Counted from the stretch's first letter, positions 39,353 to 48,577 are shown. The stretch is DNA of 64,000 bases from Geomicrobium sp. JCM 19039 (GCF_000698145.1 NZ_BAXB01000002.1:349939-413938); one strand, 5' to 3'. Notes: a model not told the origin generated them from the sequence alone. Numbers and translations: made by a program.

Positions 39353-40363
39353 ATGTTTCCCCTGCCTTTTTCGTTAGTTGGTGAAAGTGATTGTCAATCG
39401 TTCCATCCTTAAGGCATTTCTCGGCAATTGTTGCCCCTTCGATGAGTGTTTCACTCTTGCCGCTCACATACAAACCTGCGGCCATATTCATTACGAGCAC
39501 TGACCTTGCCGCTTCATGACCTGAACCTTTGAATACGTTTCGAATAAGTGCGGCACTTTCAGCAATTGAATCGACTTGGATGCTCGATAAAGGATGCCTC
39601 TTAAACCCAAACATTTCGGGCTCAATATCATAAGAGCGGATGTTGCCATTATGAAGTTCTGTAACGGTTGTTTTACCTGTAATCGTAATCTCGTCAACCC
39701 CATCTTCTCCAGTAACAAACAATGCCCGTTTTGTACCTAGTCGCTTTAGCACTTCCGCCATTTTCATGCCGTAATTCGCGTCAAATACTCCGATCACTTG
39801 GTAACAAGCGTTTGCAGGATTTGTAAGGGGGCCGAGCAGGTTAAATATTGTCTTAAACCCAAGTTCTTGTCTCGTTTTCGATACGTGCTTCATCGCGCTA
39901 TGATATAGCGGTGCGTACAAAAACGCGAGGTTCGATTGCTCAAGTTGGCCATTCAGCTGTTCTGGTTCATGAATGACAGGCATTTGCAACGCTTCTAACA
40001 CATCCGCACTTCCACTTTTTGAAGAGACGGAGCGATTTCCGTGTTTTGCAACCGCTACACCGAGGCACTTAGACCGATTGCCGACGCTGTAGAAATATTA
40101 AACGTAGCGCTCTGGTCGCCTCCAGTACCGCACGTGTCGAGAAGCTCCGGATAATCAAGACACACTTCTTTTGCCTTCGCTCTCATTGCACGAGTGAACC
40201 CCGTTAACTCTTCGACACTCTCGCCACGAAACCTCATAATTGAGAGCAGACTCGCCATTTGTGTTTCCGGCACCTGACCATTCATCATTTCAAACATGAT
40301 GCGTTCTGCTTCGCTTTCAGTAAAGGTCTTGCCGTTCATCAATTGTGTTAATTGCTCTTTCAT
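39342..40363 (-). CDS. trpD: Anthranilate phosphoribosyltransferase (frameshifted as assembled)
   Basis: TrpD transfers phosphoribose from PRPP to anthranilate. The PRPP motif D-T-C-G-T-G-G-D lies at about residues 78-85, followed by F-N-I-S-T-A-S-A. One C is missing at 40064-40065, so S-A-L-G-V-A-V-A-K-H-G-N-R reads S-A-S-V-stop; the continuing frame shows F-N-L-L-G-P-L-T-N-P and G-x-D-E-I-T. Repair gives about 340 residues, the family norm. Overlaps trpE by 4 bp. Confidence 0.92.
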
Positions 40364-41862
40364 TTTGTTACCGCTCCTCTCTCATACATCTTCTCAGCTG
40401 TCTGAATGGCACTAAACAAAGCGGCCGCTTTGTTTCTCGTCTCTTCGTACTCTTCTTCAGGAACGGAATCCGCGACGACTCCTGCCCCAGCTTGAACGGT
40501 AACTTCTCCATTTCGAACGACCATCGTCCGAATAGCAATGCACGAATCTACGACATTGTTATACCCAAGGTAAGCAATGCCCCCAGAGTAGATCCCGCGC
40601 TTGGTAGGCTCTAACTCCTTTAAAATTTCCATCGCTCGCACTTTTGGCGCCCCAGACACCGTACCTGCAGGAAAACCGGCCATCAATGCAGAAAGAGGGT
40701 GGGTGTCTTCGTTTAACTGCCCCCTTACAATAGAGATAATGTGCATCACATGGGAAAACAGTCCAATTTCCATTAACACCGGTAAGTAAATCGTTCCATA
40801 CTTTGACACTCGCCCAATGTCATTTCTTGCTAGATCTACGAGCATCTGATGCTCGGCACATTCCTTCTCTGATGCCAATAACTCCTGTTTCAATCGATCA
40901 TCTTCAGCTTGAGTTAATCCGCGTTTTCGTGTACCGGCAATCGGATGGATTTCCACTTGACCATCCTCAACACCAACAAGCTTCTCGGGAGAACTTCCAA
41001 CGATCTCTTTGTCACCTATTTTGAGGAAGAAAAGGTAAGGAGAAGGATTCACTCGACGCAATACACGGTAGATCGTAAAAGCAGAAATCCCCGTCTCATA
41101 TCGGAATCGCTGCGATAACACGGTTTGAAAAACATCTCCGTTTTGAATGTATTCCTTAATTCGATCCACATCTCGCATAAACTCTCGTTTTGTATAGTTG
41201 GATTGAATAGACGCCCAGTCCGGGGAAACAGGGTGAATAAAGTCTACTGGCAACGATTGTTCATCTGACGTATTTATTCGCTCTACGAGCGTTTTGATGT
41301 TGTTAACCGCTGAATTGTAGAGATTTTGCTCGTCGTCATATTCTTGTGTGTCAACGTAATGAATAACTGAAATCGATGATTGTTTATGATGAATACAAAT
41401 CATCGTATGACAAAAAACAAAATGAATACTCTCATCATCTGTATCGTTTTCAGACACTAATGATTTCTCAAGGTGTTTCACACTGTCATAAGGAAGCACA
41501 CCTACTGCCCCACCTGGGAAAGGTACGTCTGCCTCCTTCCCTGGACAAGGATCCACGTGTTGAAATGCGCGTTGAAAAGCAACGACCGGATCTTTTTCAG
41601 AAAAAATCAAATCACCTGTACGGTTCGTAAATCGAAACTGGCCTGCTTTTTCGGTTAATTCAAAGGCTGGGTCCAATCCGATAAAAGAATAATGCGACCA
41701 ATCAGACGACTCGTCATTGCTCTCAAGTAAACAGACCGCCTCATCACTTAAACGTTGATAAAGTTCAATTGGGGTGATCGTGTCTACAAACATTTGACGA
41801 ATGACAGGTACATGGCGGTATTTCTCGGATTGTTGCTGGAAAGTCGTAAACGAAGTTATCAT
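40360..41862 (-). CDS. trpE: Anthranilate synthase component I
   Basis: TrpE makes anthranilate from chorismate with ammonia supplied by a glutaminase. The 500-residue protein has the chorismate-binding core with S-P-E-K-L-V, P-I-A-G-T-R-K-R-G, D-L-A-R-N-D-I-G-R, the SGAPKVRAMEI segment and Y-S-G-G-I-A-Y-L-G. ATG 41862 follows AGAGGTG by 8 bases; that ribosome-binding site can be locked in a hairpin. No trpG is in the operon; in bacilli with TRAP the shared glutaminase is pabA in the folate operon. First gene after the attenuator. Confidence 0.96.
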   Translation of the reverse strand: MITSFTTFQQQSEKYRHVPVIRQMFVDTITPIELYQRLSDEAVCLLESNDESSDWSHYSFIGLDPAFELTEKAGQFRFTNRTGDLIFSEKDPVVAFQRAFQHVDPCPGKEADVPFPGGAVGVLPYDSVKHLEKSLVSENDTDDESIHFVFCHTMICIHHKQSSISVIHYVDTQEYDDEQNLYNSAVNNIKTLVERINTSDEQSLPVDFIHPVSPDWASIQSNYTKREFMRDVDRIKEYIQNGDVFQTVLSQRFRYETGISAFTIYRVLRRVNPSPYLFFLKIGDKEIVGSSPEKLVGVEDGQVEIHPIAGTRKRGLTQAEDDRLKQELLASEKECAEHQMLVDLARNDIGRVSKYGTIYLPVLMEIGLFSHVMHIISIVRGQLNEDTHPLSALMAGFPAGTVSGAPKVRAMEILKELEPTKRGIYSGGIAYLGYNNVVDSCIAIRTMVVRNGEVTVQAGAGVVADSVPEEEYEETRNKAAALFSAIQTAEKMYERGAVTK

Positions 41863-41870
41863 TTGGGGTT

Positions 41871-41893
41871 CACCTCTCGTCAATGGAGAAGTG
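41871..41893 (-). promoter_or_regulatory. Hairpin that sequesters the trpE ribosome-binding site
   Basis: In the leader RNA CACTTCTC (41886-41893) can pair with GAGAGGTG (41871-41878) over 8 bp including one G-U pair, with a 7-base loop. The second arm is the trpE Shine-Dalgarno sequence. B. subtilis trp leader RNA has an equivalent blocking hairpin that forms when TRAP is bound. Confidence 0.7.
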
Positions 41894-41919
41894 GAGGGTC
41901 ATCGATTGAAAAATCGCAG

Positions 41920-41960
41920 TAGAAAATAAACACGCCCATCCACATGTAAGAGGATGAGCG
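41920..41960 (-). terminator. trp attenuator terminator
   Basis: CGCTCATCC and GGATGGGCG form a 9-bp stem (one G-U pair) with a 10-base loop, followed by GTGTTTATTTTC in the RNA sense. The 5' arm is complementary to part of the TRAP site, giving mutually exclusive structures. Confidence 0.85.
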
Positions 41961-41982
41961 ATTATTCGTTAACAGTTAAGTA

Positions 41983-42065
41983 CTCTGCTCAGCTCTTCTC
42001 TACTCGTCTCCACTCTGCTCATCTCATTATCTCGTTATCTCTTCTCGGGTAAAGCTACTCGTCTA
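41983..42065 (-). promoter_or_regulatory. TRAP-binding site of the trp leader (GAG/UAG repeats)
   Basis: In the RNA sense there are twelve GAG triplets between 41983 and 42046, nine of them at exact 5-base steps from 42025 to 41983, then steps of 8, 8 and 5 bases upstream. UAG/GAG triplets at 42055-42065 may extend it. This matches the binding rule of TRAP (11 triplets separated by mostly 2-3 bases). The segment GATGAGC (42017-42023) can pair with GCTCATC of the terminator (41953-41959), forming the antiterminator when TRAP is absent. mtrB is in the same window. Confidence 0.95.
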
Positions 42066-42070
42066 CTGTA

Positions 42071-42099
42071 AGCGTAAAATGTTTATTCGTTTTTGTCAA
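42071..42099 (-). promoter_or_regulatory. trp operon promoter, overlapping the end of aroH
   Basis: A perfect TTGACA (42094-42099) lies within the last codons of aroH, followed by 17 bases and TACGCT (42071-42076), a weak -10. Transcription would start near 42064, giving a leader of about 200 bases before trpE, the same as in B. subtilis. Confidence 0.65.
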
Positions 42100-42469
42100 T
42101 CCCTCCAACCAAATCTGGGCGGAGTTTCACCGCGTCATTTTGAAATACATGATGAATGTCGGCTTGTTTTTTTGATGAGTTTACACTCATCATCACGCGA
42201 ATACAGTGATTCAAACTGCTTGGCACACCAATCTCTGTGGCGCACATAACCGGAACGTACGCCCAAGAGGGATCATCTAACAAACGAGCTGCCTTCGCTG
42301 GAAAAGCAGCATTAATGTCTGGCGTAACCGTAAACCAAATGTGTGCCACATCTTCTGGGCGAATGTCATTTTGCGTGACCATCTCTTGTAAGCAGTCTTT
42401 CGTTCGACTCCATATCTCTTCATCATTGTTCGCATCGATCGTCGTTGCACCACGAATTCCTCTAATCAC
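42083..42469 (-). CDS. aroH: Chorismate mutase, AroH class
   Basis: AroH converts chorismate to prephenate. The protein of about 128 residues begins I-R-G-I-R-G-A-T-T and includes F-T-V-T-P-D-I-N-A-A-F-P-A-K-A, C-I-R-V-M-M and the C-terminal L-R-P-D-L. I choose GTG 42469 because AAGGAGG lies 9 bases before it; an ATG at 42478 directly abuts the ribosome-binding site. This gives the family's usual start. It overlaps aroB, and its 3' end contains the trp promoter -35 box. Confidence 0.92.
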   Translation of the reverse strand: MIRGIRGATTIDANNDEEIWSRTKDCLQEMVTQNDIRPEDVAHIWFTVTPDINAAFPAKAARLLDDPSWAYVPVMCATEIGVPSSLNHCIRVMMSVNSSKKQADIHHVFQNDAVKLRPDLVGGIDKNE

Positions 42470-43553
42470 TGAATACATCCTCCTTGCATTTATCGATAAG
42501 CTCACGCATCTTTACTACCGGGATTTGAACGAATTGAGGTTCACCCAGTTTTTTTAAGACGACAAACCCGATATGCCCCGCTTTATTTTTCTTATCGTAC
42601 TTCATCTTTTCAACTAGCTCATCTGTCGTCACTTCCAGCACTTGATCGAACCGATAGCCACATTGTTGCCACCGCTCTTTTTCTTTCTTCGCATCCGGAA
42701 CTTGCCCGCTGTGTAGCTGTTTGGAAACAAACAGCGCGAAAATGATACCTATGACGACTGCCTCTCCGTGTGACAACTTCCCAAAACCCGAACTCGCTTC
42801 TAGAGAATGACCGAGGGTATGGCCAAAGTTCAAAAACGCCCGCACTCCCCGCTCTTTCTCATCTTGAGAAACGATGTTCGCTTTCACACGGATTGACTCC
42901 GCTAAGTCTTGTTCCGCAATTCGCCAATCTGTTTGTCCAGCAAGTGTTTTTTCAATTCTACCGAGCAATCCGTAGTGATGAATGTAGCCGTGCTTAATCA
43001 CTTCACCAAACCCTGAGCGCCATTCCCTTTCAGGCATTGTTTGTAGAAAACGCGTGTCATAGATGACAAGATCGGGTTGATGGAAGGAACCGATCAGGTT
43101 TTTCCCTTGGGGGTGATTAATACCGGTTTTTCCTCCAACACTGCTATCATGAGCGAGTAACGTAGTAGGCACTTGCACGAAAGAAATACCACGCATATAC
43201 GTGCTTGCACAAAATCCTGCCAAATCACCGACTACACCGCCCCCAAAAGCAATGACCGCACTATTGCGATCTAGTTCACTCTGAAACATCTCATCTAAAA
43301 CGTAAGAATACGTATCAAGGGATTTTGAAGCTTCTCCAGCTGAAATAATACAACTTGTTACAAAAAAATTCCCCAAACGTTTTTCGAGAGTACCCAAATG
43401 AAGGTGACCTACAGTTTCATCAGTAAGAATAAACAACCGTTTTTGATCATTCCCCCACTGTTTTACAAGTAAATCTTCAATCTGCTCTGTGACACCCTCA
43501 CCGATATAAATCGGGTACGTCTTAGAGTCGGTAACAATATCAAGCACTTCCAT
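42462..43553 (-). CDS. aroB: 3-dehydroquinate synthase
   Basis: AroB cyclises DAHP to dehydroquinate using NAD and zinc. The 363-residue protein has A-F-G-G-G-V-V-G-D-L-A-G-F-C-A-S-T, P-T-T-L-L-A-H-D-S-S-V-G-G-K-T and the zinc ligand region FGEVIKHGYI and N-F-G-H-T-L-G-H-S-L-E. It follows aroC immediately and overlaps aroH. Full length, no anomaly. Confidence 0.96.
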   Translation of the reverse strand: MEVLDIVTDSKTYPIYIGEGVTEQIEDLLVKQWGNDQKRLFILTDETVGHLHLGTLEKRLGNFFVTSCIISAGEASKSLDTYSYVLDEMFQSELDRNSAVIAFGGGVVGDLAGFCASTYMRGISFVQVPTTLLAHDSSVGGKTGINHPQGKNLIGSFHQPDLVIYDTRFLQTMPEREWRSGFGEVIKHGYIHHYGLLGRIEKTLAGQTDWRIAEQDLAESIRVKANIVSQDEKERGVRAFLNFGHTLGHSLEASSGFGKLSHGEAVVIGIIFALFVSKQLHSGQVPDAKKEKERWQQCGYRFDQVLEVTTDELVEKMKYDKKNKAGHIGFVVLKKLGEPQFVQIPVVKMRELIDKCKEDVFSD

Positions 43554-44725
43554 CTAAAACTCTCTCGTCTCTTTGCGGTATGCGCCAATTGTCTCTTTTA
43601 GGCGGTCAAACTGATCGGCACCAAACATGTCCAACAAGCCGTTTGCCAGCTCAAAAGCTACGACGTGCTCACAAACAACCGCCGCTGCTGGCACTGCACA
43701 ACTATCCGAACGTTCAATTGAAGCCTCAAACGCTTCCTTACTATCAATATCTATACTCTTTAATGGTTTGTAAAGCGTCGGAATTGGTTTCATGACGCCG
43801 TTAATGACGATCGGCATACCTGTTGTCATCCCGCCTTCAAATCCACCAAGACGATTGCTGCTTCTTCTGTATCCGTCTTCTTTTGTCCAATAAATCTCAT
43901 CATGAACTTTACTTCCAGGCAAATTGGCTGCATCAAATCCAATGCTACTTCTGCACCTTTAAAAGCGTTAATGCTCATGACCGCACCGGCAATCTTCCCA
44001 TCCAGCTTACGATCATAATGAACGTGGCTACCAACACCTGGGGGCATTCCTTCAGCAACCACTTGGACGATCCCACCGATGGAATCACCATTCGCTTTCG
44101 CTTGGTCAATCGCTTCTTTCATCTTTTCACTTGCTTGTTCATCGATACAACGCACCGGAGAAGCCTCTGCACGTTCAATTAGCTCACTGAGATTGGCGTA
44201 CTCTCCATTTGCTTCGACGCCCCCTATGTTCAACACGTGAACACCGATCGTAATTCCAAGCTCACTAAGAATTTTCTTCGCTACACTGCCAACAGCAACA
44301 CGCATCGTCGTCTCCCGTGCAGATGAACGTTCCAATACATTTCTCATATCACGATGACGATATTTTAACGCGCCGTTCAAGTCGGCGTGCCCTGGTCTTG
44401 GCCTTGTTAATTTCTTTGTATTTACGCGATGCTCATCTTCACTGGATACAGGATCAATACCCATCACTTGTTCCCAATGAACCCAATCATCATTTGTGAC
44501 CGTCAGTGTAATCGGGGCTCCTGTCGTTTTGCCGTGGCGAACACCACTCGTAATCGACACGAGATCCTTTTCAATTTTCATTCTGCGTCCACGGCCGTAA
44601 CCACCTTGGCGACGTTTCAACTCTTTATTAATGTCTTCTGTTGATAATGGTAGTGATGCTGGCACCCCTTCAACAATCGTTGTCAATCCGGGGCCGTGTG
44701 ATTCTCCGGCTGTTAGAAAACGCAT
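43554..44725 (-). CDS. aroC: Chorismate synthase (frameshifted as assembled)
   Basis: Chorismate synthase makes the branch-point metabolite using reduced FMN. It starts [11 protein letters not shown] and has R-Q-x-G-Y-G-R-G, R-P-G-H-A-D and R-x-S-A-R-E-T. One base is missing at about 43944 (G-A-E-V-G-I-G-F-D-A-A reads G-A-E-V-A-L-D-L), and the rest, with [14 protein letters not shown], is in another frame. Repair gives about 390 residues. It follows the aro promoter and carries TTTTGGAGG before ATG 44725. Called aroF in B. subtilis. Confidence 0.93.
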
Positions 44726-44772
44726 ATGCTTACCTCCAAAATTTCTCTCACTTTAATGCTTTTATGTAGTAA

Positions 44773-44801
44773 ATTATATCACATCTTAAGACTGTAGTGA
44801 A
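44773..44801 (-). promoter_or_regulatory. Sigma-A promoter of aroC-aroB-aroH
   Basis: TTCACT (44796-44801), 17 bases and a perfect TATAAT (44773-44778) lie in the 80-bp cheR-aroC gap, 48 bp before aroC. Confidence 0.7.
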
Positions 44802-44805
44802 CCGT

Positions 44806-45591
44806 TCATTGGCTCGTTTTCTTACGATAGATGAATGATTTGTAATTCTCAAGCCCGTACTTCTCAGGTGAAAATAACTGTTCAGTACTACCGACAAAAA
44901 GAAAGCCACCAGGCTTAAGCGTTGCTGAAAATTGCGTAATGATTTGTTGCTTTGCAATATCAGTCATATAAATAAGCACATTGCGACAAACAATCAAATC
45001 TACGTAATCTGGGTAACGATCTTGAAGTAAATTATGACGCTCAAAAGTGATCGGTTGTTTAAATTGTCCTTTCACTTCAAACACTCGGTTTCGCTCATGG
45101 AAACCAAATTGCTTCTCTCTTTCATGTAGTGAGCGTAATGAACGTTCGGAGTATTGCCCGACCTTAGCTGCTTCTAAAACGGTCGGATCGAGGTCAGTAG
45201 CGAATATGTGATAGTCGTTTGCTTGCAACTGTTTGTGAAAAACCATTGAAAGTGTATACGGTTCTTCACCTGTTGAACATGCCGCAGACCATATCGATAA
45301 TGGCAGATGCTGTTCTTTTAAAATCGGCACAATCTCTCGCTCAAATTCAAGCCAGCGCTCTTTATTTCGGTAAAATTCTGACACATTAATCGTCACACGA
45401 TCAAGAAACTGATGCAATAGTTTATCGTCACGTGATAACCCTTCCTCAAAAAACTCCATAAATGACTGAAACTGGTAACGCTCATAAAAGTTTTGTAGAC
45501 GTCGCTTCATTTGCTTTTCTTTGTAAAGGGTTAAGTCCAACCCTGTCTTTTGTTTCACAACATATTGGAAACGTGCATAATCCTCCGTCAT
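44806..45591 (-). CDS. cheR: Chemotaxis protein methyltransferase CheR
   Basis: CheR methylates glutamates of chemoreceptors with S-adenosylmethionine. The protein of about 261 residues has the helical N-terminal domain (1-75), the catalytic R-V-T-I-N-V-S-E-F-Y-R-N, the SAM motif SAACSTGEEPYT and V-C-R-N-V-L-I-Y-M. ATG 45591 follows AAGGGG; the longer open frame adds 12 atypical residues. It lies between ndk and aroC as in B. subtilis. Confidence 0.95.
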   Translation of the reverse strand: MTEDYARFQYVVKQKTGLDLTLYKEKQMKRRLQNFYERYQFQSFMEFFEEGLSRDDKLLHQFLDRVTINVSEFYRNKERWLEFEREIVPILKEQHLPLSIWSAACSTGEEPYTLSMVFHKQLQANDYHIFATDLDPTVLEAAKVGQYSERSLRSLHEREKQFGFHERNRVFEVKGQFKQPITFERHNLLQDRYPDYVDLIVCRNVLIYMTDIAKQQIITQFSATLKPGGFLFVGSTEQLFSPEKYGLENYKSFIYRKKTSQ

Positions 45592-45648
45592 GTTTGGCCC
45601 CTTATGTAAAAACCGGCCAATTCCCATTGACCGGTTTTCTTGCTTTCT

Positions 45649-46050
45649 TTACTTGCCAAAAAATAGTTCAATTTCGCGCGTTGCGCTTTCTGGTGAGTCT
45701 GAACCGTGAATAACGTTTTGGCCGACATTCACAGCGAAGTCACCACGGATCGTCCCAGGTGTTGCATCTTTCGGATTCGTAGCCCCCATCATCGTGCGGG
45801 CATTAAGAATAACATTCTCACCTTCCCAAATCATCGCGAACGCAGGACCAGAAGTGATAAAGTCAACGAGTTCACCAAAGAATGGCTTATCGCTATGCTC
45901 ACCGTAGTGTGACTCTGCTGTTTCTTTAGAGATGTTCATAAGCTTCGCTTCTTTCAAAACGTAGCCACGAGCTTCAAAGCGGCTGACAATCTCACCGATA
46001 AGTTGACGCTTTACGCCATCCGGCTTAACCATGATAAATGATTGTTCCAT
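45649..46050 (-). CDS. ndk: Nucleoside diphosphate kinase
   Basis: Ndk exchanges the terminal phosphate among nucleotides. The 133-residue protein starts [12 protein letters not shown] and contains the active-site histidine in [13 protein letters not shown] start it at ATG 46050; the in-frame GTG 12 bases earlier overlaps the ribosome-binding site. Between hepT and cheR. Confidence 0.97.
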   Translation of the reverse strand: MEQSFIMVKPDGVKRQLIGEIVSRFEARGYVLKEAKLMNISKETAESHYGEHSDKPFFGELVDFITSGPAFAMIWEGENVILNARTMMGATNPKDATPGTIRGDFAVNVGQNVIHGSDSPESATREIELFFGK

Positions 46051-46132
46051 GTTGTATTGCACTCCTCTTTTTCTTCTGTACAGGCTTTCATACCCGTTCT
46101 AGTATACCATCAGTTGTTGACAGATTAAACCT

Positions 46133-47110
46133 CTAAAAACGCCTGGAACCAATGTATGTAGCAATTTCGGAGAGAGATTGCACAGCAGGTATTTGCGGCA
46201 AGGTTTCAAGTGTCTGATACGCTTTGTTTAAGTAACGCTCACTTAGTTCTTTTGCGTATTCAATACCTCCGCTGTTTTTAATGAGCGTTAGCAGTTCAGC
46301 GAGTGTCTGTTCATCAGGCTCTCCATCCATAAATGCACGCGTAATGCGTTCTTTTACACTCGGGTCGTGGTGCATCGCGTAGAGCGCAGGTAACGTAACA
46401 TTTCCTTGAAGTAAATCTCCTCCTGCTGGCTTACCGAGCTCTTCTTCTGTACCTGTGAAGTCGAGCACATCATCAATAATTTGATAAGCCATGCCCACTT
46501 CATAGCCATATCGATAGAGTGCGCGCTGGGAGGATTCAGGTGCACCGACGGCAATCGCACCAAGCTCACAGCTACCGGCAATGAGCAGTGCTGTTTTTCG
46601 CTTAATTCGGCGAAAGTACGTCTTTATATCTTGGTCCCATTCATACTGATAGCGGATCTGTTCAATTTCGCCAACGACCATTTCGTGGATGACACGAGAC
46701 ATTGCTTGATGAAGTTTCGGTTCATCGAAAAATGCCGCACTCTCAACCGCCTTCGCAAAAATATAGTCTCCTGTGTACATCGCCACTCGGTTGTCATATT
46801 TCGCTTTAACCGTTTCTTGGCCTCTTCTCAACTCAGCGTCATCAATCACATCATCATGGACGAGCGAAGCCATGTGAATGAGTTCTAACGACACCCCAAT
46901 ATGCTTGAGTCGATGAATATCATAAGCGCCGAACTTGCCAGCAAGCAATACAAACACCGGTCGAATTCGTTTTCCACCTGCTTGCAACAGCTGCAGCGTC
47001 GCATCTTCTAGCACAGGATGAGCGCCTTCAACCGCTTGTTTCATTTCTTGTTCAATTTTGTGTATATCCGCTCGTAAATACATATAAAGGTCTGCAAGCT
47101 TCATGACCAT
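46133..47110 (-). CDS. hepT: Heptaprenyl diphosphate synthase component II
   Basis: HepT is the catalytic subunit of the two-part enzyme that makes the heptaprenyl tail of menaquinone-7. The 325-residue protein has G-G-K-R-I-R-P, the first aspartate-rich motif D-D-V-I-D-D and the second D-D-V-L-D-F. It ends Y-I-G-S-R-R-F. Either ATG 47110 or ATG 47104 could start it; AAGGGG lies just upstream. Partner HepS is 3 kb away, the usual hepS-menG-hepT trio being split by mqnP, ubiX and mqnA. Confidence 0.94.
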   Translation of the reverse strand: MVMKLADLYMYLRADIHKIEQEMKQAVEGAHPVLEDATLQLLQAGGKRIRPVFVLLAGKFGAYDIHRLKHIGVSLELIHMASLVHDDVIDDAELRRGQETVKAKYDNRVAMYTGDYIFAKAVESAAFFDEPKLHQAMSRVIHEMVVGEIEQIRYQYEWDQDIKTYFRRIKRKTALLIAGSCELGAIAVGAPESSQRALYRYGYEVGMAYQIIDDVLDFTGTEEELGKPAGGDLLQGNVTLPALYAMHHDPSVKERITRAFMDGEPDEQTLAELLTLIKNSGGIEYAKELSERYLNKAYQTLETLPQIPAVQSLSEIATYIGSRRF

Positions 47111-47120
47111 CAGGTCCCCT

Positions 47121-47978
47121 TCAAGTTATGGAGTGTATCCCAACACCGACATCCCAAACTTTTAGTTCGTCGGCTTTATCGTGCAAATATCCTTCTTCGT
47201 AAAGAAGTGTGTAGAAATGAAGCAGACCCTTTTGGTCTTCTTCTTGAAATTGGTAACGGAGATTTGTAAAGTATTGCTTCCAAAACGATGGAGGTCCACC
47301 ATATTCTTTTGAAACGTGGGCTGCGAGCTCTTCATAACAATCATGTCTCGTTTTTGCCTCACTGGATTTCCATTCCAGTAAAAGTTGCTCCATGCCTTCC
47401 GGCTCTTCGGCGAGCTTGTCTTTTCTCATGGCAAAAACAGCAAACGTCATCGGCAAAGACGTGTTAGCCGTCCATAGATTGGCAAGATCATATACGTACA
47501 CTTGGTGTTCTTCTCTTCTCTTTGCTTCGATGGCATCATCACCGATCAATAAACAAGCATCATGTTTTGACATCATCTCATCATAAATGGGCGGGACCGT
47601 ATGATACGTATTCCCACGATGCTCGTAGAACCTACGCATAATAATCTTAAGCAAATGAATAGAAGTAGCTGAACTATGCGTAAGCGCAATGGTTTTATCA
47701 TTTAATTGTTCAATCGGAACCTTTGAGAAAAGAAAAATCGAACCGACCTCTCCTTTTGCCGCTACGGCAAGGTCAGGCATTAGCACGTAATCTTCGTGAT
47801 TTTGTGCATAAGCGAATGACGAAATAGCCCCTACGTCTATCTTACCTTGTGCCATGGCTTCGTTCAACTTCGCTGGGATACTCGGCACAAAAGACACATC
47901 ATGCTGGAATTGATCACGATTCAAATGATAGAAGAACGGGTGGACATTTGTGTACAAAATTTCTCCAACGTTAATCAT
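47121..47978 (-). CDS. mqnA: Chorismate dehydratase MqnA (futalosine menaquinone pathway)
   Basis: MqnA removes water from chorismate to give 3-[(1-carboxyvinyl)oxy]benzoate, the first step of the futalosine route to menaquinone. The 285-residue periplasmic-binding-protein fold shows G-E-I-L-Y-T-N-V-H-P, V-P-S-I-P-A-K-L-N, I-S-S-F-A-Y-A, L-T-H-S-S-A-T-S, L-L-I-G-D-D-A-I and Y-D-L-A-N-L-W, typical of the family. ATG 47978 overlaps the ubiX stop in ATGA and follows GGGGAGAGATGAC. B. subtilis uses the classical men pathway and has no mqnA here. Confidence 0.92.
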   Translation of the reverse strand: MINVGEILYTNVHPFFYHLNRDQFQHDVSFVPSIPAKLNEAMAQGKIDVGAISSFAYAQNHEDYVLMPDLAVAAKGEVGSIFLFSKVPIEQLNDKTIALTHSSATSIHLLKIIMRRFYEHRGNTYHTVPPIYDEMMSKHDACLLIGDDAIEAKRREEHQVYVYDLANLWTANTSLPMTFAVFAMRKDKLAEEPEGMEQLLLEWKSSEAKTRHDCYEELAAHVSKEYGGPPSFWKQYFTNLRYQFQEEDQKGLLHFYTLLYEEGYLHDKADELKVWDVGVGIHSIT

Positions 47979-48577
47979 GTCATCTCTCCCCATCGTTGAA
48001 ATAAACTATGGTTTACATCGAGTCGGTCGAGAATTTTACCGACAACAAAATCAATGAGGTCATCCATCGTCTCCGGCTTATGGTAAAAGCCTGGCATTGC
48101 AGGGATAACCGTTCCACCGGCATCAGCAACGCGCTTCATATTCTCCAAATGCGTACTCGTAAGCGGCGTTTCTCTAGGTACAATAATTAATGGTCGTTGT
48201 TCTTTAAGCGCAACATCAACACTTCGCTCGAGCAAGCTTCCTGAATGACCGTAAGCGATCTTTGCGAGCGTTCCCATTGAACACGGCACGACGATCACTC
48301 CGTCGTTCTTGTAAGAACCACTCGCAATCGGTGCACGAAAGTCTTGCAACCCATGAACGTGCAAATCTCCTGTTGGAAAGAGTCGCTCTAAACAGGCTTC
48401 ACGATCCGTAACGTCAAGCCCTTCCTCCAAATCAAATACTTGCCAAGCAGCTTCAGACATGACGAAGTGTACTTTATGCTCACTAGAGAGTAGCTGTTGT
48501 ACTAAGCGAATGCCGTAAATGGCCCCACTCGCTCCAGACATAGCGACCGTAAAGATTCGTTTCTCACTCACACTCAT
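47975..48577 (-). CDS. ubiX: UbiX-family flavin prenyltransferase
   Basis: UbiX attaches a prenyl group to FMN to make the cofactor of UbiD-type decarboxylases. The 200-residue protein has S-G-A-S-G-A-I-Y-G near residue 14, the S-Y-K-N-D-G-V-I-V-V-P-C-S-M segment, L-L-E-R-S-V-D-V-A-L-K-E-Q-R-P-L and R-E-T-P-L. In the futalosine pathway a UbiX/UbiD pair is thought to decarboxylate 1,4-dihydroxy-6-naphthoate derivatives; no ubiD is in this window. It overlaps mqnP and mqnA by 4 bp each. Confidence 0.93.
   Translation of the reverse strand: MSVSEKRIFTVAMSGASGAIYGIRLVQQLLSSEHKVHFVMSEAAWQVFDLEEGLDVTDREACLERLFPTGDLHVHGLQDFRAPIASGSYKNDGVIVVPCSMGTLAKIAYGHSGSLLERSVDVALKEQRPLIIVPRETPLTSTHLENMKRVADAGGTVIPAMPGFYHKPETMDDLIDFVVGKILDRLDVNHSLFQRWGEMT

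Noticed and set aside
42083..42478. aroH starting at ATG 42478
   Set aside because: The ATG abuts AAGGAGG with no spacing; GTG 42469 has correct spacing and gives the family-typical start.
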